The position numbers were made by a program, and so were the translations under genes. Shown piece by piece: positions 21,003 through 32,544 of a DNA stretch of 64,000 bases. This DNA comes from Quillaja saponaria (Eukaryota > Streptophyta > Magnoliopsida > Fabales > Quillajaceae). How positions within the stretch are numbered: the first letter of the stretch is position 1; every line of letters begins with the position of its first letter. The DNA lies in contig CM055613.1 in assembly GCA_029379385.1 (NCBI GenBank), positions 21,408,001-21,472,000 of the forward strand. Reading direction: 5' to 3'. The notes beneath the pieces were generated by a model that saw nothing but the letters and a program-made list of their open reading frames with translations, ran no database searches and was not told where the DNA came from.

Positions 21003-22270
21003 GAGAAAGATTCTTGAGGCAGCTCACTATTCATCATATGTATGCATCCTAGTTCTTCTAAAATGTATCAGGATTTGAAGAAATTTTATTGGTGGGATGG
21101 TATGAAGAAAGATGTAGCTAATTTTGTTTCTCGGTGCCTTGTGTGCCAACAGTTGAAAGCTGAGCATCAGAGGCCTGCAGGTATGTTGCAAAGGCTAGAT
21201 ATTTCACAGTGGAAGTGGGAAAAAGTTACTATGGATTTCGTATCAAGACTACCTAAGACTTTTAAGGGGTTTTGATTCCATTTGGGTGCTTGTGGATCGT
21301 TTGATGAGTCCGCGCATTTTCTTTCGCTGAAGACTACTTATTCAACACACTAGTATGCAAAGTTGTATCTGGACGAGATCATTCCATTACATGAAGTACC
21401 AGTTTCTATTGTTTTTGACAGGGCACTCAGTTTATTGCAGCGTTCTAGAAGTATTTTCAGGAGGTTCTTGGCACTCAATTACTATTCAGTACGGATTTCC
21501 ATCCCCAAACTGATGATCAATCTGAGAAGATTATTCAGACTTTGGAGAATATGTTACGATCCTGTGTTATGGACTTTAAAGGTAGTTAGGATCAACATTT
21601 TTTATTAATTGAATTTGCTTATAACAACAGTTATCACAATAGTATCCATATTTGAAGCATTGTGTAGGAGGAAGTTTTGTTCTCCGATCAAATGGTTTGA
21701 AACAGGTGAGCATCAGTTTTTAGGATTGGAATTAGTACAGGATGTAGTAGAAAAGGTGCAAGTGATCCGTAACAAGTTATGGACAGCTTAAAGCAGACAA
21801 AAGTCGTATGCTGATAATCGCCGAAGACAATTGGAATTTGAAGTAGGTGATCACGTGTTCTTAAAAGTTTTACCTTTTAAAGGCACCATGAGATTTGATA
21901 GGAAAGGTAAGCTGAGTCCGAGGTTTATTGGACCTTTTTAGATTCTAGTTAAGGTTAGAGTAGTGGTGTATAGATTGGTGTTGCCCCTGGATTTGGATAT
22001 GATACATATAGTATTTCATGTATCAATGCTTCGAAAATATTTACCAAATGAGTCTCATGTTCTATGAATTCAGGAAGTACAGATAGATAAAAATCTTATG
22101 TATGAGGAACAGCCAGTGGCAATTATTGATACATAAGTTCATAAACTTTGATCGAAGATTATTCCTTCGGTAAAAGTGGTTTGGCAACATCAAGGAGAAT
22201 AGGAAGCTACTTGGGAACTTGAGAATACAATAAGACAATGGTATCCGTATTTATTCGAATAATTCAAGTA
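21003..22270 (+). pseudogene. Chromovirus integrase with chromodomain-like C-terminus
   Basis: The zinc-binding N-terminal domain is clear (YQDLKKFYWWDGMKKDVANF, then CLVCQQLKAEHQ, about 21066-21168). The following catalytic core decays through several frame changes to about 21790. The C-terminal part keeps a VKVVWQHQGE...EATWELEN...YPYLFE pattern (about 22170-22258), typical of the Tekay/Del-type chromodomain region that targets integration. Only short sub-frames remain open. Confidence 0.78.
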
Positions 22271-22861
22271 AATGATAGATCCTTTGAACTTTTCGCTTGA
22301 AATTTGGGATGGATTTCTTTCAAGCTAGACGAATTTCTTGCAAGAACTAATTATACATATACGTGTGTGTGTAAATTAGCATAATAATCATTTACTTTGA
22401 CTTTAAAGCTTATTTGTTTTATCTTCCATTTCTCTCATGTCCCACCCATTGCCTTTATCTTCTCTATAATTGTGGCCGAGTTCCTTGCTTTCCTTCTCCA
22501 TTTTATTCTTTTGCTGAACTATGGAGCTTTCACTTTGCATCAACCCATCTTCACCTTTTTTACATTTGTAATTATTCTTGTTCTTGAAGCGTGACAGAAG
22601 CAAGGAGGTGGATTGAAATTGGGTAGAGGCATCAACTAGTTTATCTAGCCGTGCCCTGTTTCTACCATCTTTGCTTTGCTTGGAAGCTATTCCAGCTTAC
22701 TTTCCTTTTCTCCAATTGCCGTGTAAACTTCCATAAAGCTTAAAGCAGCCAAGAGGCGTTGAGGGTGTTTTGTAGTTCAGTCATGAGAAGTGTAAGGAGG
22801 CAACAACTCTTTTTTTTGGTTTCTTTGCTGGCTATATCTTTGAGTTGTTAAAAGGTATGAG
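22271..22861 (+). mobile_element. Probable chromovirus 3' UTR and start of 3' LTR
   Basis: Pyrimidine-rich sequence directly after the pol end. By position it should hold the PPT and U3 of the 3' LTR, but the 5' LTR copy is too short to test this. It is cut at about 22862 by the antisense Tat element. The open frames here (22397-22603, both strands) are not supported. Confidence 0.4.
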
Positions 22862-24472
22862 TTGGTGATGAGTTGTCAGTGTCACCAAATTAAAACCTAA
22901 CTAACTATATTTGTATAGTAAGTAGGGTATTGATCCCACAGAGAAACAATTGAGTTAATCAGATTCAACTCAAGCAAGTAGTTCTTATTTAATAAAGTTG
23001 AACCAAAGCAAAAGAGCACAAAAAGTTCAAGTATAAGTCCGAAGCCAAATATTATAATGAGCAATAAAAGTAAATCAAACTAATGCAAGAAAATATAAAA
23101 CAAAACAAATGTATAGAAATGAATGGAGTTCTGAAACAGGTTGTGATGATAATATGCTATAAATATGCAAACTAACAAATATGTACTCAAAACAACAAAG
23201 TATATAATTGAGGTGTTGATTTTTGATCCAAACTAAATTAAAATAGCTAAGCAAGCAAGAAAAACAAGAGAATTAAATTCTAAATGTAAAAAATAATTTT
23301 CGGTAGAAATTTACTAAACTAAGCTAACAACCAAAGATTTATAAGGCTTAACTGCAAAGAAGTTTTTGCCAAGATTCATGAGCTATTATTAATCATTGAA
23401 AACAAAATAAATACCAGTCTGAATATACACATATGTATGCAAATCAACCATGGAAAAAAGTCTCTCCTACCTATTCTTTCCTCTTTGTTAATAAGGTCAA
23501 GCGGAATAACTAACACTAATCACATAATAAAAAGCGTTATGGATTTAATTACGTAAAAGCATTACGAACTAGATAGGTGCAATTGATTCTACACAATCAG
23601 CATTAACTTAATCTAGATCAGATTTTTCAAGCAACACTTAAATAAACTCATATTTAATTCAAATGCTACTTTTACTACTCATGTTAATTAACCATGCAAA
23701 GACATTAATTAATTAACTAGCATCAGATTACATGTATCAATCTATCATGTGTATATCATAACAAACTAAAACACATAATCATTAAGCAATTAACCAAGAA
23801 AAACATGAATACTTGCATTTGTGTATAACATCAGATTTCCACTTAAAAACAGATTCTCATAGTAGCTTCATAAGTCAAGGCTACTTACCTTTTGCAATTG
23901 AACACAAACTTAAGCTAGCATCATCATTAGTTGAAAAGAAAATATTCTATTCATTGTTGAAATTTTGAGAAAAAAGAAGAAGAAAAGTGCATGTAAAGGT
24001 ACTTCTCAATCAGACCTATGCCTCCCCTATTTATAGAGTATAGGGGTGGCAAAGACTCAAACAAGAAGTAGTCTTTTCAGTAAATAGCTAATTCCTTAAT
24101 TAGATTTGCACTTCCAATTCTATCCAAATTTTGAATATTCTAATATGATTTTGTGATCGTCTTTCAATCCTAATCCCAATAAAATTCCTTGCCAAAGTTT
24201 GATTCCTCATGCAGAAATCCTTTATTGCCACTAGGATTCCAAGTCCAATTAGGATGTGCACTTCATCAACTTATAGATTTGTCTCAATGTACTCATTCTA
24301 GTCCTTAGCTACATTACATGCTTAAATGCTTCATTTACCTCCATTTTACTTTTTTTGTCTACAAAGCACAGTTTTACACAAAACAAGATAAGCAAACTAA
24401 AGTAAGACATAAAAATATGCATAATAAACTAAGAATAGGGTACTAAAAAGATAGAATAATATCAGTGTATCA
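22862..24472 (-). mobile_element. Tat-type LTR, antisense, full-length copy (~1.6 kb)
   Basis: In sense direction (minus strand) it starts TGATACACTGATATTATTC at 24472 and runs to TTTGGTGACACTGACAACTC near 22862. It is the most complete of five copies of this family; the others are 44089-44893, 50061-50490, 55279-56003 and 57572-58480. A TATA-like box (CTATAAATAGGG in sense) lies near 24030-24040. Confidence 0.7.
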
Positions 24473-26285
24473 AATTCCCTGACACTTAGTACTTGTACAT
24501 CCTCGAGCAAGGAAAAGACAAAGTTGAAACTAACAATGTTCAAAATCAAAAACTGAAAAATTGGAAAAGAAATGAAACCTAAGAATTAGAAAACAAAAAG
24601 CAAGCAATAAATGAAGACCTTCTAAGCACTCAACTCCGCATCTAATCTCCCAACAATCTTAAAGAGTATAAGCATTATAAGCAATAATAAATCATGAATT
24701 TAAGCACTTAAACAAATGTTTATGGCTTAAAGTGTTTAAACTCAAATTCAATCAATGTTATGATCTACCATAAGCTTGCTCTTCAATCTCATCTCCACTA
24801 CTAAAGTATCACATGCATAACATGAATCAAAAGGTCTTTATTCAAGGTCGTAATAGGGCTAAGCTTATAGGTAAGAAAAATGTTAAACCAAAGAAACTAG
24901 TAGAGCATAAAAAGATAATGAACTCAATAGCATATAAACTTAATGTTCACGAATTCATCATAGGAAATTAAGCACAAATACCGAGCTTCCTTTGATTTCA
25001 AATTCCCACAACATGATATTACTTAAAAACAAAAGGGAGCACTTTCTTTCTTCCTTTTCCACCTTATACACATTTGGTCACAACTTCTTTTTTCCATAAA
25101 CAACTTGGAATTGTTCTTCTCTTTTCTTCATAACCAAATGGTACAGTTCACAATCACTTCCCATCATATAACAACTTTTCTCTTGAATTCCAATGTTCAT
25201 AATAAGGTACACATGCTCTACTATTCCTTAGCTAGGACAAAGGGAACATATGAAAGGTTTAGGTTCACAAACATGGGTTAAGAGAAAAATGATAAATAAG
25301 CTCAAAATTGGCTCACTAGCGAATCATCATGAATGCTCAAAAGCTCACAAAGGTAAAATAATTACTAAGTCTGCATGACAAGCTTTCAAAGTTAATCTTT
25401 AAACCAAGTAAGCTCAAAATTGCAAGTTAACTAATTCATTTAGTTTATCTCACTATAATACACATATTCTCATCAACTCTTGGGAGATCAAAAGACAAAG
25501 CTATACAATTAAGGTTTTACATGCAAAAGAAAAGGAAACACACATAGATGCATGAAATAAAAACAAAACATACCAAAAACAAAAAGAAACACTAAATCCC
25601 CCCCCCCCCCCCCCTCTCCACACTAAAACACTACATTATCTTCAATTTAGACATCAAAGTAAGAAAGAGAAGAAGAAAAATCATGCATGTACTAAAATAA
25701 AAGACAAAAAGAAAAGAGAAAGAGAAAGAGAAAGAAAAAAGAAAATCTGGTTTGCATTTTTCTTTTTTGTTGGGTTGCCTCCCAATTAACGTCTTTGTTT
25801 AATTAATGTCTTCGACTCAACTCCACGCTCATTAATCTAATGAAGGTTTGGCCAAGTCAACCTCCTCCACAACCACTTCCTTAAAATCTTCATAGAAGGC
25901 TTCAACCGTTGCCCATTCACATTGAACACTTTGTTTGTTTCTAAGCTTTGAATTTCAACTGCACCATGAGGAAAGATATTAGTAACAACAAAGGGTCCAA
26001 TCTATCAAAAATGTAACTTACCTGGAAAGAGCTTTAATCATGAATGAAACAATATAACTTTTTGCCCCATTTGAAATCATTTTGTCGTAGAATGTCTTAG
26101 TCTTTTCCTTGTAAATCCTTGCATTATTGTAGGCATCATTCCTTATCTCCTCCAACTCTTACAATTGTAACTTCCAATGATGTCCAATAGCGTCTAAGTT
26201 CATATTGTATTGTTTAATGGCCCAAAAAGCACGATGCTCAAGTTCTACTGGTAGTCCTATAAGCCTATGTTGTGAAACATGTGAA
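24473..26285 (-). mobile_element. Tat/Athila-type 3' internal region, antisense
   Basis: In sense direction, integrase C-terminal sequence comes first (about 26285 down to 25745), then a long 3' untranslated region, then the LTR. The spacer contains the lineage motif AATGTAGTGTTTTAGTGTGG followed by an expanded G-run (25598-25614 as C on the plus strand). The 5' two-thirds of the element is missing beyond 26285. Confidence 0.68.
25745..26285 (-). pseudogene. Integrase C-terminal fragment of Tat-type element
   Basis: Minus-strand translation shows a RIYKEKTKTFYDK-type block near 26110 and VVTNIFPHGAVEIQSL followed by FNVNGQRLK (about 25995-25895), the standard end of Athila/Tat integrases, and later LGGNPT near 25770. 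Stops and a frame change make it non-functional. Confidence 0.75.
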
Positions 26286-26788
26286 ATGATGACTTTATAT
26301 ACAAGTACATTTGTGTACTATTTATCTAAGACTTGAATTTGGTTACATAAGCTTAACTGATGATATGTGTTGAGTGCTGCTAGTACCCTCAGGGTACGTT
26401 GTTTGTTCACTGAGTCCTTGTGACTCACACTTTTCTCTGTTGTTTTTTTTAGTATCAGAAAAACATAGTTCGCTGCATCAAGATTTGTTACTTGTCAACA
26501 TTGCTGCAGCAAGGTATATCTCGGAATCACACACTTAAAGTTGATCACTTAAAGTTGATAGGATGACATTTTCCGCCACCTAGGGCATTGTGCATTATTG
26601 TGTATTTTGAATTACTGTGGTGGTTTGATGTGTTGTTAGGAGTAGAGCTCTATTATACATTGTGATATGTAAACAGGTTATTTATAGGTATGTTCCTCTT
26701 TAAGGGGAATGTCTATCGAATTTTCAGTAAATATTTTATGTTTAATAATAGGTTCATGGTTTTATTTTAAGTCAGTAAAGTTTATCCT
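26286..26788 (+). mobile_element. Chromovirus 3' LTR, continuation
   Basis: From 26661 to 26788 this matches the 5' LTR piece at 14951-15090 (GATATGTAAACAGGTTATTT through the GGTTCATG...TTTATTTTAA block). The part before 26661 is assigned to the LTR by position only. The end of the LTR is missing; another LTR-like segment begins at 26789. Confidence 0.55.
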
Positions 26789-28561
26789 TGTTACTTCAAA
26801 TTTAGCTAATCCTCAAAGTTTCACTTAATTCTAATGCTCGGTTTGTGTTTTGTCAATTTTCTTTGCTTTCTCTCTCTTTCGTCCTACTACTCTCACGGTT
26901 TCACTTTCTAATTATCTTTAACTTTCTCTTGATCATGCTTTAATCCTATCTATAAGCCTAGATTAGTTTTAGTCTCTATTATCTTATACTATATTCGTAA
27001 TCACATAATTACCCATCTTATCCCTTGCATTTCAAGCCCATGCATGGAACTTGTTTATATAACAAGTCATTCCCTCTTGACTATGAGTTCTTCCTAAATC
27101 ATCATTGTATGTCTTGAATGCATACTTGCCACTTTGCTTCTCCCCATCACACCACCTAAGCCCTTCATGCAACATCCTTCCCCCATTTTCAGCCACATCA
27201 CCATGTACATGCAACCAATCACCTCTATTATGACACATCACTTTTTTCTCTTTCCAATTAGAAAACACCTAGCTGCCTTACATACCTAGCTAGCTGGCCA
27301 CTCATCACTTCTTACCCATAAATGAACATTCTCCTTTGCTTGCCACCTCACTCTTCCTCCATGTGCCACCTTGCATTTCCATGCAAGTCATTCTCCAAAA
27401 CCATGGACTAATGCCATGGTTTTGAAGGGACATTATTACACTCATTCAGTGCACATTAAATGCTAATATTCTCCTATCCTCTTATGATGACACCTAGCAC
27501 CACTTTACACATCACATTTCCTCCTTATGCCACCTATATACTTCCACACAAGCCCTTCAAAACGATGGTTTCTTAGGACATCATAATTTCCTAATAAGTG
27601 CTCTTGTCTCTCCTATTAACGCCAATTTAACCGAAAATTCACTCCTATCCCCTCAATTTCCATTCTTTCCATTTTAGTTCTCCATTTCCTAATTTTCAAT
27701 TTAATCATCCATATCACCTATTTAAACTTTTAATTTATACCTTTTTATCATACATTGGACTTATAGTAGACAATTATAATCTCAACTAACTTATTTGTAT
27801 TCCTTTCCTTTACCATCCTAATGTGTGAGCAAAGTTATGATTTTACCCTCTCAAGTCCTACATGCATATTCCTTCTCAAAGTTTATACTATCACAAATTT
27901 TGAATTTCCATGACATTCACACAAAGCATACAAAATTTAACGTACACAATCAATTAGCAAATATGATAAATATTTAGAAATATATACATGTCTATTATTT
28001 TGTCCAACAAACGGAATTGGATTTCCTTTTTCCTAGAGGAAGTTATACTCAATTTACTAAGGTAAGGTCAGAGTTGGCAAAATCCTGCGTTTCACAGAAT
28101 TTGGTGCAACTTCAAGGAATAAAATGTATTGATCTAGATATCCAAAAATTACAAATGATATACTATTAGAAATCTACATGTGTCTAGTATTTAATAAATT
28201 TTATAGAACTAGATTTTGAATTTTCTAGGGGGAGATATGATTGTAAGAGTGAACACTGGTCCAAACCCCAAGTTTGGATAGTTTTCACATTTCTAACTCA
28301 CTAGTGTTTTCTATCTTTTCTAATTGTTTCTATCTTTTCACATTGCCCAAACATAAAAAATGTCTCTTCATTAACAACCTTACCACGTAAGGTATAATTT
28401 GTAATACTTGACATGCAATGGTTTAGTAGAAAACCTGTGCAAACAAACTTATCAAGTATAGAGTACTCATTCATCTAAACTTGATGCCTCACACACTGAG
28501 AGGCATACTAAGGTAAGTCTTTACTGCACACACCCTTTCATTCTATGTGTGGGATGTTACA
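26789..28561 (+). mobile_element. Probable Ty3-type LTR, TGTTAC...GTTACA, ~1.77 kb
   Basis: It begins TGTTACTTCAAATTT and ends GGGATGTTACA. The first two-thirds are pyrimidine-rich; the last third contains the TCAGAGTTGGCAAAATCC-type U5 sequence common in large chromovirus LTRs. No coding sequence is seen. No target duplication is present: one flank is a chromovirus LTR and the other an Athila LTR, so at least one end has been moved by recombination or deletion. Confidence 0.4.
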
Positions 28562-29428
28562 CGCAGAGCCATAGAAAGTCACACTGCAGCACCCTCATGT
28601 GTTTTTGAAGACTCCTATTTCAATTGAACTAGGAGCAAAAGTTCTATAAATAAAAGTGAAGTCTAGTTTTGAGATGTATCAGAGCTTGTGATAAAGAGTG
28701 CTAAGGAGCTAAAGGGAGAGCCAAAGCTGTGACAACTTCTAGTTTCTATTCCATTCTTGTTATTTTCTATTTACTTGTAGTGGCTATGTCTTTATTTTGT
28801 GTGTTTTTAGTAGTTATAAGGAGTAGTCGTATTCTAGGGTTATGATTGAACTCACATGTAGCTGATTGATGTGCTTAAGTAAAATAGATTGCTGAAAATT
28901 ATATAAAGGATGGTTGATTACGAAATTTGTGTGATTAAAGAAAAGAAAAGGAACAGCTATAGCCTTAAATGAAAAGGAATCCTCTGCCACAATCAAGAAC
29001 TAAAAGGTTGATTCGCCACACTCTTAGAAAGAGGAATGAAAGTGATAAGAATCAGGTGTAATTTTGCCACTAAACAAGAATTTGTTTAGATAAGAAATAA
29101 GAAAATTACAGTAAGCAATTATGATAATATTCAGAAAAAACTAATTAGTTTAAGAGATAGGAATATACTAGACACCATCAGTAACCATGAGATTGGCTCT
29201 TAATAAGTTTGTCTTAGAATAATTCTCATAGTAATATAGGGAAATATATATTTGCTAAACAGAAGAATATGCTAGTAATTGATTAAGAAATCTGGTTTAA
29301 TATTAAGCTATTGCATAAATTGAATTGAGTGTTAGTTAATTAGGTGTAGTGTGAGGGATTTTATGAACCTAGGCTTAGTTTTAATATCTTTTTATAAATT
29401 GCTTAAAATCTTTAAATTTACTTGTGCT
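28562..29428 (+). mobile_element. Athila 5' LTR, 5'-truncated, with antisense insert
   Basis: It corresponds to the part of the LTR at 15767-17103 starting about 400 bp inside. A TATAAATA box lies at about 28648. A 267 bp antisense fragment of the solo-LTR family at 32545 sits at 28867-29133. The last ~70 bp before the primer site are also altered. Confidence 0.7.
28867..29133 (-). mobile_element. Fragment of unassigned LTR family (copy 1)
   Basis: It begins TGATGTGCTTAAGTAAAAT and, read on the minus strand, matches 33236-33495 along its length (blocks TCTAAACAA.TTCTTGTTTAG, GAGGATTCCTT, CAGCAATCTATTTTACTT). Only the last third of the 951 bp element is present and no target duplication is seen. 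Confidence 0.7.
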
Positions 29429-29431
29429 TTT

Positions 29432-29449
29432 TGGTGTTGTTGCGGGGGA
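29432..29449 (+). other. Primer binding site, tRNA-Asp type
   Basis: TGGTGTTGTTGCGGGGGA resembles TGGCGCCGTTGCCGGGGA with transitions and one other change, placed just inside the 5' LTR. Confidence 0.7.
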
Positions 29450-29510
29450 ATAAATTTGTTTTGTTTTGTTAAAATCATTATAAGCTTACTTAATTCTAAT
29501 TTAAGTTCTT

Positions 29511-30880
29511 TTGATTTCAGGTGTTATTGACACAAGTACAACATATTATAGACTTGGAACTATTACCATACAATCCCGAGATCGAACGAATGCTCAGAAA
29601 GTTAAGAAAGAATTACGACACTCTAATGCAATGGTTGGTGATCAAAAAGCTCATGAAACCAAGGCTTTGAGGGATTATGTTGTCCCACTTTTGCAAGGCT
29701 TCCACTCTACTATACAAGACCAACCATTGCTCCTAATAATTATGAGATCAAATTGGGCACAATCCAGATGATCCAATCCACCACAGGCTTTTTCCTTTCT
29801 CACTCCAAGATAAGGCAAAAAGTTGGTTGTATTCATTACCTCAACACTCCATCACCACTTGGCCAGACATGGCATAAAAGTTTATGGCCAAATTCTTTCC
29901 TCTCACCAAAATCGCCAAGCTAAGGAGTGAAATCACATCATTGCTTCAACAAGATCAAGAGTCTCTTTATGAGGCATAGGAGAGATATAGAGACTTGATG
30001 AGAAAGTGCCCATATCATCAAATTCCAATGTGACTGCAATTGCATTCTTTTTTATAATGGCTTAAGAAACCAAACTAGAACAACAATTGATGCTGCCACT
30101 GGAGGTGCTTTGATGGGTAAGTCTATAGATGAAGCCTAAGATCTTTTGGAGGAGATGACCTCAAATTCTTATCAATGGCCATTTGAAAGGCTAACATCCC
30201 ACAGAGTTGCTTGGATTCATGAACTTGATGCCCTTACTACCTTAACGGTACAGGTGGTTGGTTGACAAAGGTTTGATAATTTTGGGGTGCAACAACATTC
30301 CAAAGCCATTGTTATGGTTTGTGAAGGTCATACTATAGACCAATGCCCAAACGCTAAAGCTGCTCAATATGTCTAGAATTTAAATTGCCAAAATAACCCT
30401 TATTCCAACATATAATCCGAGGTGGAGAAACCAACCAAACTTTGGTTGGAATAATTAAGATGCACAAGCTGCAAGACCTAATCCACCACCTGGATTTCAA
30501 GTTCCACAAAGGCAAGCAGCCTCCTTGAGAACATTGGAGACACAAATTGGGCAGCTAGCCAATGCTTTGACTAATAGGCCTTATGGTGCCCTTCCTAGTG
30601 ATATTGAGACAAACCTAAGGAAGGAGGGTAAGGGTGGCAAGGCAATCACTCTTAGGAGTGGGAAGAAGTTAGAGGAGTAGAAAAAGAAAATAGAAGATAA
30701 TGAAGCTCCTAAATCTCCTACTAAAGAAAAATTGCCTATTGAAATTATGGAAGAGAAGAAGGAAACGAAGGTAATTGCTAAACCTTAACAAATAAATCCT
30801 CATCTTCCATTCCCACAAAGGTTCCACAAACAGAACCTTGATAAGCAATACCAGAAATTTTTGGATGTGTTCAAGAAGCT
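29511..30880 (+). pseudogene. Athila-type gag
   Basis: The start parallels 17200-17370. Recognisable blocks in shifting frames: RDYVVPLLQG (about 29674), a FFLSHSKIR/AKSWL-type helix region (about 29800), LWPNSFLSP (about 29885), the DQESLYEAxER block (about 29954), RTTIDAATGGALMGKSIDEA (about 30070-30140), a partial zinc knuckle CEGHTIDQCP (about 30319) lacking its first cysteine, and TLETQIGQLANALTNRP (about 30534-30585). The protein would form the nucleocapsid. At least five stops or frame shifts are present. Confidence 0.8.
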
Positions 30881-30897
30881 CCATATAAACATTCCCT

Positions 30898-31362
30898 TTG
30901 CTGAAGCTCTTGAACAAAATGCCAAGCTATGCAAAATTCATGAAAGACATTTTCTCCAAAAAGAGGAAGCTTAGTGATCATGAAACAGTTGCACTTACTT
31001 CAGAGTGCAGTGTCTTACTTCAAAAGAAGCTACCACCTAAATTGAAAGATCCAGATAGTTTCACTATTCCTTATATCATAGGCACACAACATTTTGGTAA
31101 GGCACTTTGTGACTTAGGAGCTAGCATAAATTTAATGCCCCAATCAATTTACCAAAATCTGGGAATAGGTGAAGTAAAACCTACTTCAGTAACTCTACAA
31201 TTAGCTAATAGATCAATTATATACCCTAGGAGAATTGTAGAGAATGTTATAGTTAAGGTGGCCACATTGATCATCTCGGTTGATTTTATAGTTCTCGATA
31301 TGGAAAAGGACCTGAAGGCATCTATTATACTAGGAAGACCTTTTCTAGCTATTGGTAGATAA
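30898..31362 (+). pseudogene. Athila-type aspartic protease
   Basis: A 154-codon open stretch. The catalytic site appears as CDLGASINLMP (about 31109-31142), in the position of the D-S/T-G motif but with L. The downstream ILGRPFLA block is intact. The C-terminal part after LAIGR is lost in a deletion that fuses it to mid-RT sequence. Confidence 0.82.
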
Positions 31363-32290
31363 TAAACATTACTGCTTTCTAGATGGTTATTCAGGGTATA
31401 ATTAAATTTCTATTGCCCCAGTAGACCAAGAAAAAACCACAGTTACTTGCCCCTATGTATGGCACCTATGCCTTTAAGAAGGATGCCTTTTGGTCTATGC
31501 AATGCCCTGCCCACCTTTCAAAGTTGCATGATGGCCATCTTCACCGATATGATGAATGTCTCCTTAATTGAACTCGTGTGCTTAAAGGATGTGAAGAGAC
31601 CGACCAACTTGGTCTTAAATTGGGAGAACCATTTCATGGTACAAGAGAGTATAGTTCTAGGCCATAAGGTGTCTAGCAAGGGAATTGAGGTAGATAGAGC
31701 TATAGATAGAAACTACAGAAAAGCTACCTCCACCTAGTTCAATAAAAGGAATAAGAAGCTTTCTAAGCCATGTCGGCTTCTATAGGAGATTCATTAAAGA
31801 CTTTTCAAAAATATCCAAACTACTTTGTAATCTCCTAGAAAAAGACAACCCATTCAATTTTCATGATAGATTGATATTTGCCCCAATAATTGTAACTCCA
31901 AATTGGAACCTACCCTTTGAGTCAATGTGTGATGCTAGCAACTTTGCGGTAGGACCAGTTTTAGGGAAAAGAAAAAAAAAAGAATATTTCATTATATATT
32001 ATGCTAGCAAGACTTTAAATGGTGCTCAGTTAAACTATACTACAATTGAAAAAGAACTTTTAGCTGTAGTCTTTGCTTTTGATAGGTTTCAATCTTATTT
32101 AATCAGAACTTCAATCAGTGTTTTTACTTACCACTCTGTTATTAAGTATTTGATTGACAAAAATGATACAAAGTCGAGATTGATAAGGTGGATCTTGTTA
32201 CTACAATAATTCAACTGGAGATTAGAGACCGAAAGGGCTCTGAAAATCAAGTAGCTGATCACTTATCAAGGCTGGAAGGAGAATAAAGTT
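31363..32290 (+). pseudogene. Athila-type reverse transcriptase (two deletions) and RNase H
   Basis: The N-terminal half of RT is missing. The RRMPFGLCNALPTFQSCMM block (31474-31530) is clear, but the following catalytic YxDD segment is deleted: sequence jumps from the TDMMN block to NLVLNWENHFMVQE (31607-31650). RNase H is better preserved: FESMCDASNFAVGPVLG (31915-31965), YYASKTLNGAQLNYTTIEKE (31996-32055), ending GSENQVADHLSRLEGE (about 32235-32285). The enzyme is dead by deletion, not only by point mutation. Confidence 0.82.
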
Positions 32291-32544
32291 GCTGAACCCA
32301 TTATCATAAATGAAACCTTCCCGGATGAACAACTCTTACATGTTGTTCATAAACAGTTGCCCTAGTATGTTGACTCTATCAACTATCTAGCTACTAATGT
32401 CTTTCCTCCTCAATTAACTTCTCAACAAAAGAAAAAGTTTTTACATGATATTATATTTTTTGTTTGGGATGACCCTTTTCTTGTTTAAGTATTATGCTGA
32501 TTAGATATTAAGAAGGTGAGGTAGAGAGCATACTCAATCATTGT

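Noticed and set aside
22397..22603. Hydrophobic plus-strand frame and its antisense partner as small genes
   Set aside because: Pyrimidine-rich LTR/UTR sequence gives long hydrophobic frames by composition; no other support.
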